NCBI RefSeq assembly: GCF_964204865.1
Contig: NC_135259.1
Span: forward strand, 13,092,974-13,156,973
Direction: 5' to 3'
Length of the DNA: 64,000 nt
Source of the DNA: Styela clava
Taxonomy: Eukaryota; Chordata; Ascidiacea; Stolidobranchia; Styelidae
The notes under the pieces: generated by a model
Database searches by the model: none
Told to the model about the DNA's origin: nothing
Seen by the model: only the letters and a program-made list of their open reading frames with translations
Shown here: positions 13,801-26,364 of the stretch, one piece after another
Position numbering within the stretch: the first letter of the stretch is position 1
Layout: every line of letters begins with the position of its first letter
Made by a program: the position numbers and the translations under genes

Positions 13801-15494
13801 CTTACGACTGTCTGTGATTCGTATACAGTTCCGTTTTTACCATTGATCGTCAAATTTGATAAAGCGTCGGTGACATTGTCCTTGGAACACGATGGAGTGT
13901 TTGGCTTTTTATAGGAACCCTCAGCAGCCATTCCCAAAAAAGGGCTTGCTGAAAAATAGGATTTCCGTGAACCAACATTTGCATTTTATTCGACAAGAGA
14001 CATTGATAAATCAGAAGATCAACATTTTTTTTTTACTGTAAGCCATACTACTCCGTAATCGTGTATATCGATGATTTGAATTCTTATGTTATTACTTCTA
14101 CCAGATATCTCCATTTGAAAACCAATTTTATCTTACCTATCAACGGCGCCATCATTGCTCCCATGCTGAAAATCCCCTGATAAAGTTGCATGAGAGGTCT
14201 GGACTTCTTTTCACCCCAGATGTCCAATTGAATCGCTAAAAATCCTAAAACAAAATATTTAGTACAGTTATAGTACAGCGCACCCATCATAGAGACTACA
14301 TTCTGTCTGTTTGGATGACTAATGTTAGGGATACCGGAAGAAAGAGAGAGAGAGAGATAGAGGAGGTGGTAGAAATAAGTTTAATTGATACCTGTATTGC
14401 TGAATCCAAAAAGAAATCCTCCTATACTCAAAACAGCGATTAATATCCATAATTCGCTCACAAAGGGAATGGACAATGTCAGCGCTCCAGCAACAATGAA
14501 TGATAAACCTGAAAATGAATAATTACAATTTCGACATTAAGCCAGCTCACAATGGAGTTATGTTGACTGTGAGCTTTATTGAATGGAGAGGCAAGTTGGG
14601 GCGATTTTTCGCATTAATTTCGAAATCAATTCTAAATAATATTTCGTTCGTCTTTTTCGATTAACTGCTTTAAAGTACGTAATTGTAGTTTATAAACCAC
14701 CAAAACACTCGAGTCTGATTCGTTATCGAGTTTCAGTATTTGTTGCGACTTTGGTCGTTAGGGCATGAGCCAAATGTATTAACCCTGTTGAGGCAAGTAT
14801 CTAAGACAAACATAGAACATGAAATTCTCCCATAATAACATACTCACCCAGTTTCATTGTAGCATTAAAGTATCTGCCACTGTTTTTCGAAATTAACGAT
14901 GCAGCGAAAGCACCAAGTAAGTTTCCAGCGGATCTCCCGGCCAAAATGGTTGAAACTTGTCCCACGTCGCTTGATACACTTTCAGCCAAAAACAGTAGGG
15001 TTGGCCCCGGTACAGCCATGTAAAGTCCCTGTCCACACAAATGAGAAATTGTTCATAATAAATTGAATATTCAGAAAAATTATAGTGCAAAATGTTTTTT
15101 CTTTTTTTACATTTAATTCAGAATTCGAATTTTGTTGCAAGAAAATTATTGAACTAGTATGAAGTAGTAGTATTCTCTATCAAACGGGCTTATGGAAATG
15201 TATTATTCGATATAGGATATATTTAATTCAAGTCAGTATATAAAGAAAATACCTCATACTTACATTAACAAAATTTGCAGCGTTAATAATGATGATAAGC
15301 AAGAAAGACGCGAAGCTGAAAGACAGTGTCGATTCATTACTAGTAATTGTGTCACCATCCGATGAAATAGAGTTCTTTCTTTCTGACATCTTTTCTTCTT
15401 CATTTGGTATGAATAAATCGGAATCCTTATTATTATTTTGATCTTCCACGTCCTTGGTGCCTTTATTCTCTAACATGGTGCTTTCAGCAGACAT
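10870..15494 (-). CDS. MFS transporter, MFSD4 / sodium-dependent glucose transporter 1 (NaGLT1)-like
   Basis: Twelve exons on the minus strand: 15494-15264, 15028-14848, 14508-14392, 14244-14137, 13948-13806, 13552-13453, 13177-13071, 12522-12454, 12211-12074, 11698-11605, 11386-11253 and 11007-10870. They sum to 1,560 nt (519 aa) with all phases closing. The protein starts with about 55 acidic, Ser-rich cytosolic residues, then a hydrophobic helix (SFASFLLIIIINAANFVNG). Family landmarks follow: PGPTLLFLAE, ILAGRSAGNLLGAF, FGFSNTGFLAIQLDIWGEK, GAMMAPLIG, a mid-protein loop with N-glycosylation sites, LYWGLFIVGRLIAF, then GVSWVSQ in the tenth helix region. The tail is basic (RQHLQRRSAREAAYSEAMLEKHE). 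Twelve membrane spans are expected. MFSD4A/B-type proteins are plasma-membrane solute carriers linked to sugar uptake; the substrate here is not shown by the sequence. The exon 12211-12074 donor (gtaatc) was chosen over a downstream-looking gtgtat because only it keeps phase and completes helix 9. Confidence 0.88.
14340..14359. repeat. GA microsatellite
   Basis: A short (ga)n run in intron 3 of the transporter gene. Confidence 0.7.
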
Positions 15495-18400
15495 TTCTAA
15501 TTAATAGAAGTTCTATAGGCTTGGTAAAATAATTCTAGTTTATATATAGATTGTGGCACGTTCATGGTGTTTTTTTGTATGATTGTACCCAAAAGTTCCT
15601 ATAATTTAGGACTCTTTGCTCTCTCTGGAATATGCTCCAAATAACCAGCGGTTCAGTTTTATGGATCTCAGTATACAACAATCATCCATAGAAACTTTTT
15701 GTACTCTTATGCGTTCGCTCAAAAATTTACTTTGAAAGCTTAAACTAACTAATTTTTTTAAAAGTATCATCTCTGTTATATGTCGTCTAAAGATGGCTCA
15801 GTGGTAGTTTTCACATAATCGGTAGCTTATTTCCTTCGAACGATAGATGGCATGCGTAACTATAACTCGTGTATTTCTTCTCAATCGACCATGTGCATAT
15901 TGTGCGCTTCAAGTGTCATTTAGCGAGTCACAATTTATTCTGAAGTGCTTGTTTTATTCGCTTCAACGTGTACGAGAACAGCAATTCGAAACAGTTTAAA
16001 AGTAAACAACACACGATTGTATTGCTACAATGGACGAAACGGTCCAATGACAATTTTCCATCCATTATACAAATTAGATGATCAATGTAGTTTCATAGTG
16101 TCTACACATATAAGTACCATTAAACTCAGGAATAAGCAGAATATGGTAATAGCCAAAAACGTGTTTGTAATGCGTAACCCGCGAATATATTTGCCTCAAT
16201 AAACTTCGACTAACTAGCTGAATAGTAAACCTGATGTTCGCTTTCCAGCCTGGTATTATTGAAACAGAATGAATGCATCTTGTATACATATGTAAGATTC
16301 CGGTTTTCCAAGAACACTTGCTTCTTGCGTATTATTGACCGATTGTACAAAGCCTCGTTCGGAGCGCTAGTGTGAAGACACCATAAAATCTATTTGAACA
16401 CAATGACATACGAAAATCCATTTTTTCGCTGACGATTATGATTTTGTTTACTCGCGACCGACACCAGTCAATGAATGATTCAATAGTTCATTAAGCTTTG
16501 CCTTTATAGTTTGAAGAAGATTTATAATTATATAGTTCATTTCTAAGGCTATGCTGAACAAGACTTCTCTGCTTCAATGAGATAATAACTGCTCTAGAAT
16601 CAAGACTTGAGCTAGCAAGTCAATGCCAAGGTTTTGAAAATGAAAGATCGCCGTATGTCATATGATAAAGACGTCTATTCTCCTTTCATTCCACTTGAGT
16701 TAATATGAAAAAAACCGTTCTATCCCATTGCCAACATCATACCTATTCCATTCTTCCCGACAAACAATTTTTGACAAATTTAAGATACCACAATGCCAAT
16801 GTGGTATACATATAGACACAATTTAAGCGAACTGAAAACAAATTTTGAAGAGCGGACGATATACTCGGAAGTTCAGCTTTTGAATGTCATGTTGCTGTCA
16901 AAGTCAACACTAATTATATTGCATAATATGCTCTGAACAAACAGTAATAGCGTACACATAATATATCTATCGCGCTGCCTCAGACAACGTTTGCGAATAC
17001 GGTTATTGTTTCCACGCAAACAAGTCTAATGTTAAGTCTATAACTTACAACAGCGCGCTTCACAATACGTACATATTCGGCCTATTCGCGAACGCCGTGA
17101 GATGCCGGCCGGAATTGCCGCAGCCGTATATCTGTGCACGTTCGTTTGTTTATGTCAATCTTAGCACTATCATGAGGCTGGTTCCGGATCAATGACATGC
17201 GTAAAATAACGTTTTCTTTATTCCATATGACCAAGCACAACAGATTGATTTGACTGTAATATTGCCGGTTTTGCATGGGAGCAATTACACGTTCTCATGC
17301 AGTAGAATTCGAAATTTATTTAAGAAAAAGATATTTAGTTTTAATGTAATGCGTTGAAAGTAGCTAATCATGATATCAGGGTTAAGTGCATCTGTATGCT
17401 TTATGGGTTAAAAATACGCGCAAAGTTTTTGCCTCTTTCACATATCATTTGGCAAAATGTTGGCCTTAACAATATATTTTCGCCATTTTCCAGGACTTCA
17501 TAAAGTCTAACTTGGTGCGTAGGAATACAGTGGTTCACCTTGGGGTTTTCGTAACAATCTACCTCAATTCGTAATATTAATTGAAATTTTCATCCATTCA
17601 TACCCCTCCCTTTCACTCAACAAAAATAGCAAAAATATGATGTACTTCAAAATTGATTTGCTCCTGACTTTATTTGGTTCTCATGGCCACATGCCTGCAC
17701 ATAAACCAAACTGCGTTCTAAGCTAGCATTCGCGCATATAATGCTTTAAATCGTTTTAAATCAATGTTTAAACCATGTACTGTATACGTGCTGTCGTAAA
17801 ATTTATCGCTCAAAGTCATTGGCAATTTACACTTGACTCTTAATGCTAATAAGAAATCGTTAAAACTTCACAACCCAACGCAACACAATAGCCAATGAGA
17901 AATCAGTTCAACAACAAAGGAATGACAAAATGCAATAAACAATAAACCAGTCAGTAAATTTAAAATACTTTAATTTATTCATTGTCTTTGAATAGTTTCC
18001 CAGAGTAAAGACTATGCGATTTGACTCAATTATGCACTCCATGCATATTGTGTCACGTTATCTTGTAAACTGTTAAATTTGATTCTTGGCGCTACCCACG
18101 GTTAACAATAAATCGTTGGTCCAAATATGATTTCGGGCCACAAATAATCAGCGAATATTGAGATTTACATGTATACCTTAGAAAGAGCTAGGTGGATTCG
18201 ACACTTGTGCATTTAACGCTGTCTTCAAATGACTTCTTTCTTTATATAAATTTTGTACTAAAATCACGAATAAACCATTGAAAACGGGGCATTTTAGTGG
18301 TCTTTTCAAAGCTTACTGCTTGAAATAATCATGTACAAGCAATAATGAATAATATAACGAAACAATTTCAATTTAATTTATCTCACGCTGAAATGTCGTA

Positions 18401-19609
18401 AATCTCGTTTAAAGCACTACGATGACGCCCTGTCGAAGATCTTCAGTACGAAACTAGTGAGCACTCATCGACAACCGTTTAGTTATATGGCTCATGAAGC
18501 CTCTTCGTTTGAAAGCAACAGTGCTCTTGCCACATGTTCACATATTTTTAAAACAGCAAATCAATTATTGATTACATATTTAAGCTTATTACACTAATTA
18601 CATAACATAACACATGCCATTCGACCTAATCCTTCAAAGCTCAGAATGTACTGTGCCGAAGCCTTTTTATGTTGCTTGATCAATGAAACTTGAGTCAACC
18701 TGTTTTTATTGGTAGTTTATTCTTGACTGGCCAAATAGTGGTTCTATGGCATTGGCGGGAAATATGAAACTATGGTTGACCATTTTGCAGTTGTATCCTA
18801 CCTTTGGTCCGTGCGTTTTTATTTTGACTAAAAGTCATTGATACGAAAGTTAACCAAGTTCGTTCTGATGTGAAAATTCGTTTTTGTATTTCCAATAGAT
18901 ATATAAGCCGATAGTTCGCAACTATACACCATAGTCGCCAGGGTATAGTCGTTCTCTCCTTATCGAAATATCTTATTTTTTGTTTTATAATAAAGCTTGA
19001 ACTTCGTTTGAATCATTAACGTGGTCACATCATTCAATCACAAAATACTAAAATAGGCTTTGATTGTGAGCCTATCACCCAGACCTCTCAGTAAACGAGT
19101 GAGTATTTTACGCGTCTGTTGCATACCGTAATTCACGGCGAAGCATACTGACTGCATTCACCTATTAATCCGTCCAGTTTTAAAAACACTCGCTATTTTT
19201 GGGTGTGGAAAGAATTCAGTTGAAGCGCAGTTTTTCATATTTCAATTGAGCTGTATAAGTTTTGATAAAGATGTCACCGAGAAACAATCAACGCGTATAA
19301 AGATTCTAGTACGTTGGTCGCTTTTTCGTGAATATCAATGACGTCTTGCCATATCCACTGAGAGCTTGAGCTAAATTATAAAGTTATTAGAATTATCATC
19401 TTCCACCAACCAATTCACAAATCACAATAACTTTTTTGCTTTATATGGGTATTTATTTATTTATTTATTCATGTATGTACGTGTAACTTGTGTTCGGCAC
19501 AACATTCACGATTATCGGATAACCCCTTTTTTAAACAATGTCCTGCGCGTTGTATGTCCACTGTTGCAAGAATAAATATTGGCGATAAAGCTTGAAATCA
19601 ATGATATGA
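15495..19609. other. Gene-poor intergenic region
   Basis: About 4.1 kb upstream of the transporter. Short open frames (15945-16202, 16074-16289, 17082-17276) have no recognisable domain, splice partners or biased composition. I see no RNA gene here. Transporter regulatory sequence is presumably at the left edge, but no specific site can be named. Confidence 0.5.
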
Positions 19610-19890
19610 TGGCTCGACAGCGTGGCGCATCGTGCTAAGCGTTAGGAATACGCTCATCACCGCACCTTTAATTACCCCGCGTACGTTCGCAAGTTCGAAT
19701 CCCATGTGAGGATATTTATGCGCAAGAGGATAGCTGGACTCTCAAGCCGCAGTGGAGTGATTCACTTAACCCCTGGTCAGTTACGGTTTCATCCCTCATC
19801 AAGACCATGCATCTGAAAACAAATGGCAGGCTGACTAATCCAATACCCGCCATATAGCCTACTGATAACCGGGCGACCGCCCACGTGTGT
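19610..19890 (+). repeat. tRNA-derived SINE-like repeat
   Basis: The left part resembles a degenerate tRNA with a box-A-like tggcgcatcgtgctaagcg (near 19622-19640) and a box-B-like gttcgaatccc (near 19691-19703), the usual spacing for an RNA polymerase III promoter. A non-tRNA body follows to about 19890. No perfect tRNA cloverleaf forms, so this is a SINE head rather than a tRNA gene. Only one copy is seen in this window. Confidence 0.5.
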
Positions 19891-20816
19891 GTGTTAATCA
19901 AGTGTTTGAATGTGCCAAGCTATTTAAAAAGATGAAATTCATAGAAAGTTCATATATACTGTATATGAAAATTCAAAAAATGATAAATAATTGTTATATC
20001 ACCAACATCCAAAAAGATTTCTACAACTTTGTGAATTTAGCAATACAGTATATTTTTGTATACTCTCCTGAGTCTCCTTCTAACCACTCAAGTTTAGAAA
20101 TTTCAACAGTATGAACAAAGCGTGATTTTTCAGTCCGTTGTAAGACGTATTTTCATGTACGACACCATACTCTAACTCTTAACGTAAATAAAATTGTAAA
20201 ATTGCCTATAATCCGGTGCAGATGATTAACCAAATACACAACACATTTACAAATAGTTTTATCATGAATAATAAAATACGAGGTATCTGGTCGTTTATTG
20301 CCCGTTATACTATTAGTAACGTGCGTTGAAATCACTATGATAATCACATATTGTGCCCGGCTTGTTTGTTTGTTTGTTCGTTGTACTCTACAGTCTACAC
20401 TACTCAATATTTCCTTTTATACAATTTATATATACATAGTATAAATTGTAAGTTTAAACACCCCGACCACACCCAAGAATTTTCACCCGATTTTTCCCAA
20501 ATTCACTAGCCTACAATGTGTTGTTTACTGCTTGGGGTAATTCTTTTTAGATTTTGCGTACTTTCCTGATTTTCCGTATATTTGTTCGTCTTGCCCTGCA
20601 TTGCGTCATTGTTTTGTTGTAACAGAAAATCAAAATAAACATACTTCTTTTCCACTCCCTAAGGTTGTAAACACACCTCCCCTTCTGAAATAAAAAGATG
20701 TCTAGGTATTGGTATTTGCTGAAGTGAAAAGTAGACTGAAAAAAACTTGTTGGCAATGTGACGCGGAATACATAATTGAACAAATGATATTTGAACAAAA
20801 AACCAGAAGAAAAAGC
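19891..20816. other. Intergenic stretch, nothing recognised
   Basis: AT-rich sequence with short open frames only (19887-20114, 20153-20407, 20547-20798). None has supporting features. Confidence 0.5.
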
Positions 20817-20888
20817 GGGCTCGTCCGGGATTTGAACCCGGGACCTCTCGCACCCAAAGCGAGAATCATACCCCTAGACCAACGAGCC
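20817..20888 (-). tRNA. tRNA-Pro (anticodon UGG)
   Basis: Read on the minus strand, the acceptor arms GGCTCGT (20888-20882) and ACGAGCC (20824-20818) pair perfectly, with C as discriminator. The anticodon stem CTCGC/GCGAG closes a TTTGGGT loop, giving anticodon TGG at 20856-20854. The T arm has GGTTCAAATCC. There is no intron and no encoded CCA. Confidence 0.95.
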
Positions 20889-21223
20889 AGTTATGAAGCG
20901 ACATATCATCGAAGATATATCAACCCAAACAAAAAAGAACCGTATTTTAATTTCCCTCTCTTTTTCTAAAGTAGTGTTCCCTTTCATTATTATGTTGAAT
21001 TGTCATCATTTATGGAGTTGTTCGAAAAATACTAATATAAAATACAAAAGATAGCTTAATAAATTGTTTGTTGGAGGATAGAATTTTATCGATTCTTCAA
21101 CAACATATATTCACGTATAATAAAATGAACATGTAACAGGAACATTACGAATTTGATCGAGCGTCAGCAGGACTAAACCACGTCGAGTTTCATATCTGTA
21201 ATTTCAAGCCATACTCGGCGCGT

Positions 21224-21295
21224 GGCTCGTTGGTCTAGGGGTATGATTCTCGCTTCGGGTGCGAGAGGTCCCGGGTTCAACTCCCGGACGAGCCC
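21224..21295 (+). tRNA. tRNA-Pro (anticodon CGG)
   Basis: GGCTCGT (21224-21230) pairs with ACGAGCC (21288-21294). The anticodon stem CTCGC/GCGAG closes TTCGGGT, giving anticodon CGG at 21256-21258. The T arm is intact. It differs from the UGG gene at 20817-20888 at only a few positions and lies in the opposite orientation, so the pair is a divergent duplication. Confidence 0.95.
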
Positions 21296-22482
21296 GGTTT
21301 TGCAAATGATGTAGTTAGTTGTGACTTGATATATATATGCGGTATATTAGTTATTTTTGGCAGGAATTCCTTTTATCATCTGAACCTTGAAAGTTGCCGT
21401 AATTGACCAATTTCGTCGCCATGCTCATAATTTCACAGTTGGGTTGGTTACTGTGGTTGTTACATCAGAAGACCCAAGATTCCGGATTGAATATTTATTG
21501 AAAACAGCAAAAAAGTAGCAGTAGCATACACAGATAAAAACAGCCAACCTTAAGATTAGCAAATGACGACGAGAGCGAATTATATTTCCCTCGTCATTCG
21601 TGGGTGATCGGGTATGCCAAAGGCGGGAACCTGAAATACTTCTATAAAAATGGCTAGATGATGGATCTTTGCAAGCATTTCCTAAAATGTGCTTTCAATA
21701 GCTATGCCAAACCAATGAGCATGTATATATGCTCATTGGCCAAACCTATCAATACGGTTCAAGGAATATATTTATTTTTCTTGTTATGGAAATGTATTGC
21801 GCTCTTATCTTTTTTTTTATTAATATTTCTTGCCTCATTTTATTATTACCTTCAAGTTCATCTCGATAAATATTCAACTAACACAGATAATAAATATTCG
21901 ACTTCGTTATGGACAAATAACTTGGCAACTACATACACGCAACAATCATAATATTATTCATATCTTTTTAGTCGTTGCTTTTACACATAATTTGATGATT
22001 AAGGCGAGCATAGCAACAAACGTACAAATGTTGCTGACTGATAAGGCATCAATAAAATCGGGAATGTGTCCGAACCGTCACCGATTCACTGCGTCCCAAG
22101 CACTCGTCTTTCCATATCACCCAATAAATATATCCTTGTGTGTCTATGGGTAGCTCGGATCAGAATGTCTTTGGAATCCGTTGCTAAAGTCTATGGACCT
22201 TTCCCCGAGCATCAACTTCCTTGTTTACTTCGTGACATTGGCCAATCAGCAAGATGCAAAAAGTGACGTAATAATGCTCCCTTTTCGCATCCGCTCAGAC
22301 ACTTTTCTCACTCAGACTTATTTGCAAGGGTGGTCGTAAACATTACTCGTTTTCGCGTTTTGAACCTCATTCGTTAGTTTTCAGTTGTGTTTCGGAAATT
22401 TAAATATGAATCAGATAATTCAATGATAACTCAGTCTAAAGACTCAAGCTCGTAATTTAAAGGCAATTCAATATACACAGTG
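21296..22482. other. Intergenic stretch with one small hairpin
   Basis: No gene is supported. An inverted repeat with 10-base arms (ccaatgagca at 21712-21721 and tgctcattgg at 21730-21739) is present. Open frames at 21658-21951 and 21830-22266 look like chance. Confidence 0.5.
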
Positions 22483-22490
22483 CCCAAATA

Positions 22491-22600
22491 GGTGCTCCGA
22501 AAGTAAGTGCACCAAGATGACGCACAGCCTGAACCCTGACCCGGTACACATACTTTGTTCAGGTTGTGCGCCATCTTGGTGCACGTATTCCGGGAGCACC
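22491..22600. mobile_element. Fold-back MITE with 8-bp target duplication
   Basis: Two arms of about 45 bases (GGTGCTCC... and ...GGGAGCACC) are imperfect reverse complements around a short loop, making a 110-bp hairpin. The flanks are identical 8-mers CCCAAATA at 22483-22490 and 22601-22608. An 8-bp duplication fits a hAT-type non-autonomous element. Confidence 0.88.
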
Positions 22601-22816
22601 CCCAAATATATACATATACATATATTTCTAAAGTGAGATCTTTGAGATGAGCAAAATATAAAACGAAGATGGGGAAAAATCTAATTTTCACAATGCAAAT
22701 ATCTATGTTTTTGGAAATTTCATTTCCGAGTACTTCAGCTATACTTGAATTTAACATTTCAATTCTATTATTCTACCGTTTTTTTTTATAAATATGAGTT
22801 TTAAAATTCGGCTTTC

Positions 22817-22826
22817 TTTATTTATT
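22817..22826 (-). terminator. Polyadenylation signals of the tyrosine-motif membrane protein gene
   Basis: Two overlapping AATAAA hexamers on the minus strand, about 50 bases after the stop codon at 22874. Confidence 0.55.
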
Positions 22827-22873
22827 GCGTGATAATTGATAATTGCGTGATTATAGTTCAACGTTTTGACAAA

Positions 22874-23731
22874 TTAAAGCGCTGAACGAGCTATATCAAG
22901 TGCCAGTTCGTTTGTTAAATCTAGTATACTTGAGGCACATGATTCTTTTCGGTCCAAATCAAAATTTGTCGAATCAACGTCCAGTGTTGTAATTCCACGA
23001 ATGCGATGATTGCAATTGATGGTCGTATAAATCACTGGCGCAGAAGAAAGTTGATTTACGTCATCGTTAGTAGTTTGAAGTATTGATGAATGGAATCCGC
23101 CGTGATCACAATGGGTTTGTTCTGAACTACACGGCGATGGAGGGGTTTTTACAATGTGTATATCTTTTCTATCATCCCGCGCGATGCCACTATCATTTTG
23201 CGAAGCTGTGTCACAGGTTGGGGTGATTTCTTCATACATATTATCTTTACTATCAGGTCTGGTATGTGTTTCGTTTTCTTCGTCTGTTGTTTTACCTTCT
23301 TGTCTTTGTATATCTGGTTCGTTCTGATTGAGGGCGATTTCGCACGATTCATTTTCAATTTTAGGAACAACTACGTTTGGCGTATTGCCAATCTCAATAT
23401 TATGTTCGTTATTACGTTTGATCATGCTCAAGTGTCGACGAAGCAAGCAAAACACGGCAAAAATTACCGATGATGTGAATATCACTCCAGTGAGAAAACC
23501 AACACCGCCAAACAACCATTCTTGACTGTTTGGAACGAAGCGTTCAGTCGTAACTGGTAAAATTGTTGTTTCATAAGTTGAACCGCTTTCAACTTCTTCT
23601 CCAATACCATCTCCTGATGTTATATTTTCCGCAGTATTATAATCAGCTGTGGTGTAAACATACGTAGTAGAAATTGTTTCGTCCGGATTTTCAGACTGAT
23701 CTTGTCCGTCTTGTACTTTAACCCAATTCAT
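22874..23731 (-). CDS. Single-exon single-pass membrane protein with tyrosine motifs in the tail
   Basis: This is an uninterrupted 285-codon frame. An in-frame TAA lies 12 bases before the ATG with no AG between them, so translation must start at this ATG even if 5' UTR introns exist. The N-terminal 72 residues are Thr/Ser/Glu-rich with an N-glycosylation site (N36) and no signal peptide. One hydrophobic span covers about residues 73-97 (LFGGVGFLTGV...FAVFCLL), followed by RRH, so a type III topology with the N-terminus outside is likely. The cytosolic tail of about 188 residues is acidic and low in structure. It has YEEI at Y166 and VIYTTI at 233-238, which fits the ITIM pattern. I do not recognise the family. 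Polyadenylation signals follow closely. Confidence 0.65.
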   Translation of the reverse strand: MNWVKVQDGQDQSENPDETISTTYVYTTADYNTAENITSGDGIGEEVESGSTYETTILPVTTERFVPNSQEWLFGGVGFLTGVIFTSSVIFAVFCLLRRHLSMIKRNNEHNIEIGNTPNVVVPKIENESCEIALNQNEPDIQRQEGKTTDEENETHTRPDSKDNMYEEITPTCDTASQNDSGIARDDRKDIHIVKTPPSPCSSEQTHCDHGGFHSSILQTTNDDVNQLSSAPVIYTTINCNHRIRGITTLDVDSTNFDLDRKESCASSILDLTNELALDIARSAL

Positions 23732-26364
23732 TATATATAGTTATTTAGCGCCTTCTATAAAAAGTACAAATATGGTATTTATAAGCATTGCATTCGCAAA
23801 TAGCAACTGAAAAGGAACTAAAAATATCAAAATCAAAAGCTCCCTAGCAAACCCACTGACTTACACATTTGCTGTCAAGGTACTATATGTTCGAATTTCA
23901 ATTTCAAATATTAGTAGCGTTTCTAGAGAATACAATAAGACTAAAGTCATAATTTTTACTCGGTTCGTAATACAGAACAAATTTTACAAAAGCTGATCGT
24001 AGCATATTGAAGATACCAAAAGCGATGCACATAATATGTCCTCGTCCCTCCTCGAACCAAATTAATCCTTCCACGAGGTTTTCAAAAAAGATTCGGCTAT
24101 TTCGAGTTGCGTGTCGTATTTATGTTAAATATGGTGCGAATCTACACAAATCTTAAAAGAGAAGCAAATAGATCCCCTTACGTCACAGGACAATTTTCAC
24201 TTTAAAATTAGAAAAATCGATTTTTGTTTATGAACATATTGGCACGCGCTCATCAGTATCTGCATATACTAGGTTCAACGGACGGGGTGGGTATCATATT
24301 TATACAAAATAACAGATCAGGGTGCTAATTTGGTATGCGATCTCAGCCGTTGTGTGATCACTGCTTTTGCCTTTTAGTTAGGGTTTGAAACTGAATCTTA
24401 TGAGAATATCTTTATTAGAGTGAACGCCACCACAATTGGTGCCACTTTGGTATGCGATTGAAATCACGCTAAGCAGTAATATTGCATACCAATGTGACAT
24501 CCACATTACTATGTAAAATAACGCCAAAGCAGTAAATATCAACATTGCTAAATAATTTTAGCAATCATATCAACGATAAATAACATTTTTTAACATACAT
24601 AATATAAATTTGTGAATTGAATATTTCCTTGTTGCAAACATTTTTAATCACGATGCATGACAGGTTGTTCGTAGCGTGTGTTGCCTGTTATGACAACTCA
24701 CGTGTCATTTTTACACGAAAACGAATCCATCGGTTGATATGCAGTCAGAAATAATAACGAATCGTCATTTCAAATATGTGTCTGTTGATATTGAAGCCTT
24801 CACGAAATGGGGAAACCGTACGTGTCTTGTCTATTACGCTTGAAACAGAAAGTATTCGTGGAATATTTATTTAAACACCCAAAGGCAAACGTGGGCGTTC
24901 GAGTTGATAATTTTTTGTTGACACACCTGAAGGGTTTAGCTGTTAACCATGGCTCTTGCCATCTTGCTGTTCCACACAATACTATACTGGTCAGCCAGAT
25001 ACATCGGCGAACTGCAGGAAATGCACTTGTGTAATATTATTGCAAGATATCGTCCTATCTGTATTTTTCGATACAACTTCGCATTGGGTATTTTCAACAT
25101 CACTTCGTCATCATCAATCCGTATCCATCCCACACATATGCTCTTTTTAGTCAGCATATAGCCAGATCTATGGTTCGTTATTTCCCTAGTCAGATTGGTT
25201 TTCAACATACTACAAGCATATTACCAGGCATATGATAAACATATGATCATAAGAATCTTATACTATAAAATCTGGAAAGTTAGTGGTGAAGTATCGAATG
25301 ATACCGTGTTCTACCAATCTTCCAATTTTTGCGTGATTAATCTAAATAATATAACATTGAATTGTCAATAAAAATATCCTTGTTTCTAAATTGAGATTTC
25401 TATTTCGGTGCGTCAATATTCATTCTGGTAGAAAGACCCTAAAACCGATTTGCTTTTGTGACATTGTGCAAATAAAATGTGATAAACAGTGTTGATTTAG
25501 TCCATCTCTTTAAATATCAGGATTCTCCCTAACAGTACACATTTGTATTGTAAGATTAGTAACCCATAAATTACAATAATTTTCCGTTTTCTGCGACAAC
25601 ACAAAATTGGGTATTTGCGAAAGTGGACTAAAATAATATCGATTTTGTTGCTTAAAATTCCCCTGCTGCACGTTAAAAACATGAACTTGCATCCATATGT
25701 CACCGCCACAATACGGGAAATCTTCGACATAGGTTTCGTTTTTGATTTGTGTAAGTTAGATCATGAATGATATGAATCTGATAAAAATAAGCACTACCGT
25801 ATACATAATCCACGGTTCTATATTGTCAAAAAGAAACAGTTTTATGATTCAGGATTTCCTCTTTGTCGTGTGCAGGATATGTGCACAAGAAAACAATGGA
25901 TGTTGCATTTTGCACTACACGCATGTTTAATATTGTCAATACATAGTTCATATAGTTCCATGAACCTTTCGAATTTTTGCATTTTATTTATTTATTACAA
26001 GACGTATTATTAATAGTGTGACATGGGCGTTCAGTACTATTCAAATGATCGTAAATGTTCAAGGAAGCTCTCGGAAACCGCCCAGTCTGTGTATTCTAAT
26101 TATGTTCTTCTGTTATACGTAAATTTACCTTACGCCCACGGTATGTATTTTGTTTTACATTGCCATATAGTAGAAGGAGCGTCCTATATATTGTGCTATT
26201 TGGTGGAGTACATTCATGAAATATGCAGCAACTGATTGTTAGATGTCACTGGCAAAAACCTATTACTGATGTACAAGTTATAATTCTTCAAAATTATATA
26301 TTCGTTTTAATTACTTTCAGGTCTGCTTTAAACTTACAATTTATAGAATAGTAGCATAAAATTA
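23732..26364. other. Intergenic region, small inverted repeat only
   Basis: No exon is supported. Near 24438-24501 an imperfect inverted repeat (ggtgccactttggtatgc / gcataccaatgtgacatc) is present, and its left arm resembles sequence near 5670. Open frames at 24807-25208 on both strands overlap each other and have no domain. Confidence 0.5.

Noticed and set aside
19618-19705. A tRNA gene
   Set aside because: Box A- and box B-like words are present but no acceptor stem pairs; a SINE head fits better.
24807-25208. Overlapping frames on both strands
   Set aside because: None has a start context, domain or splice support.
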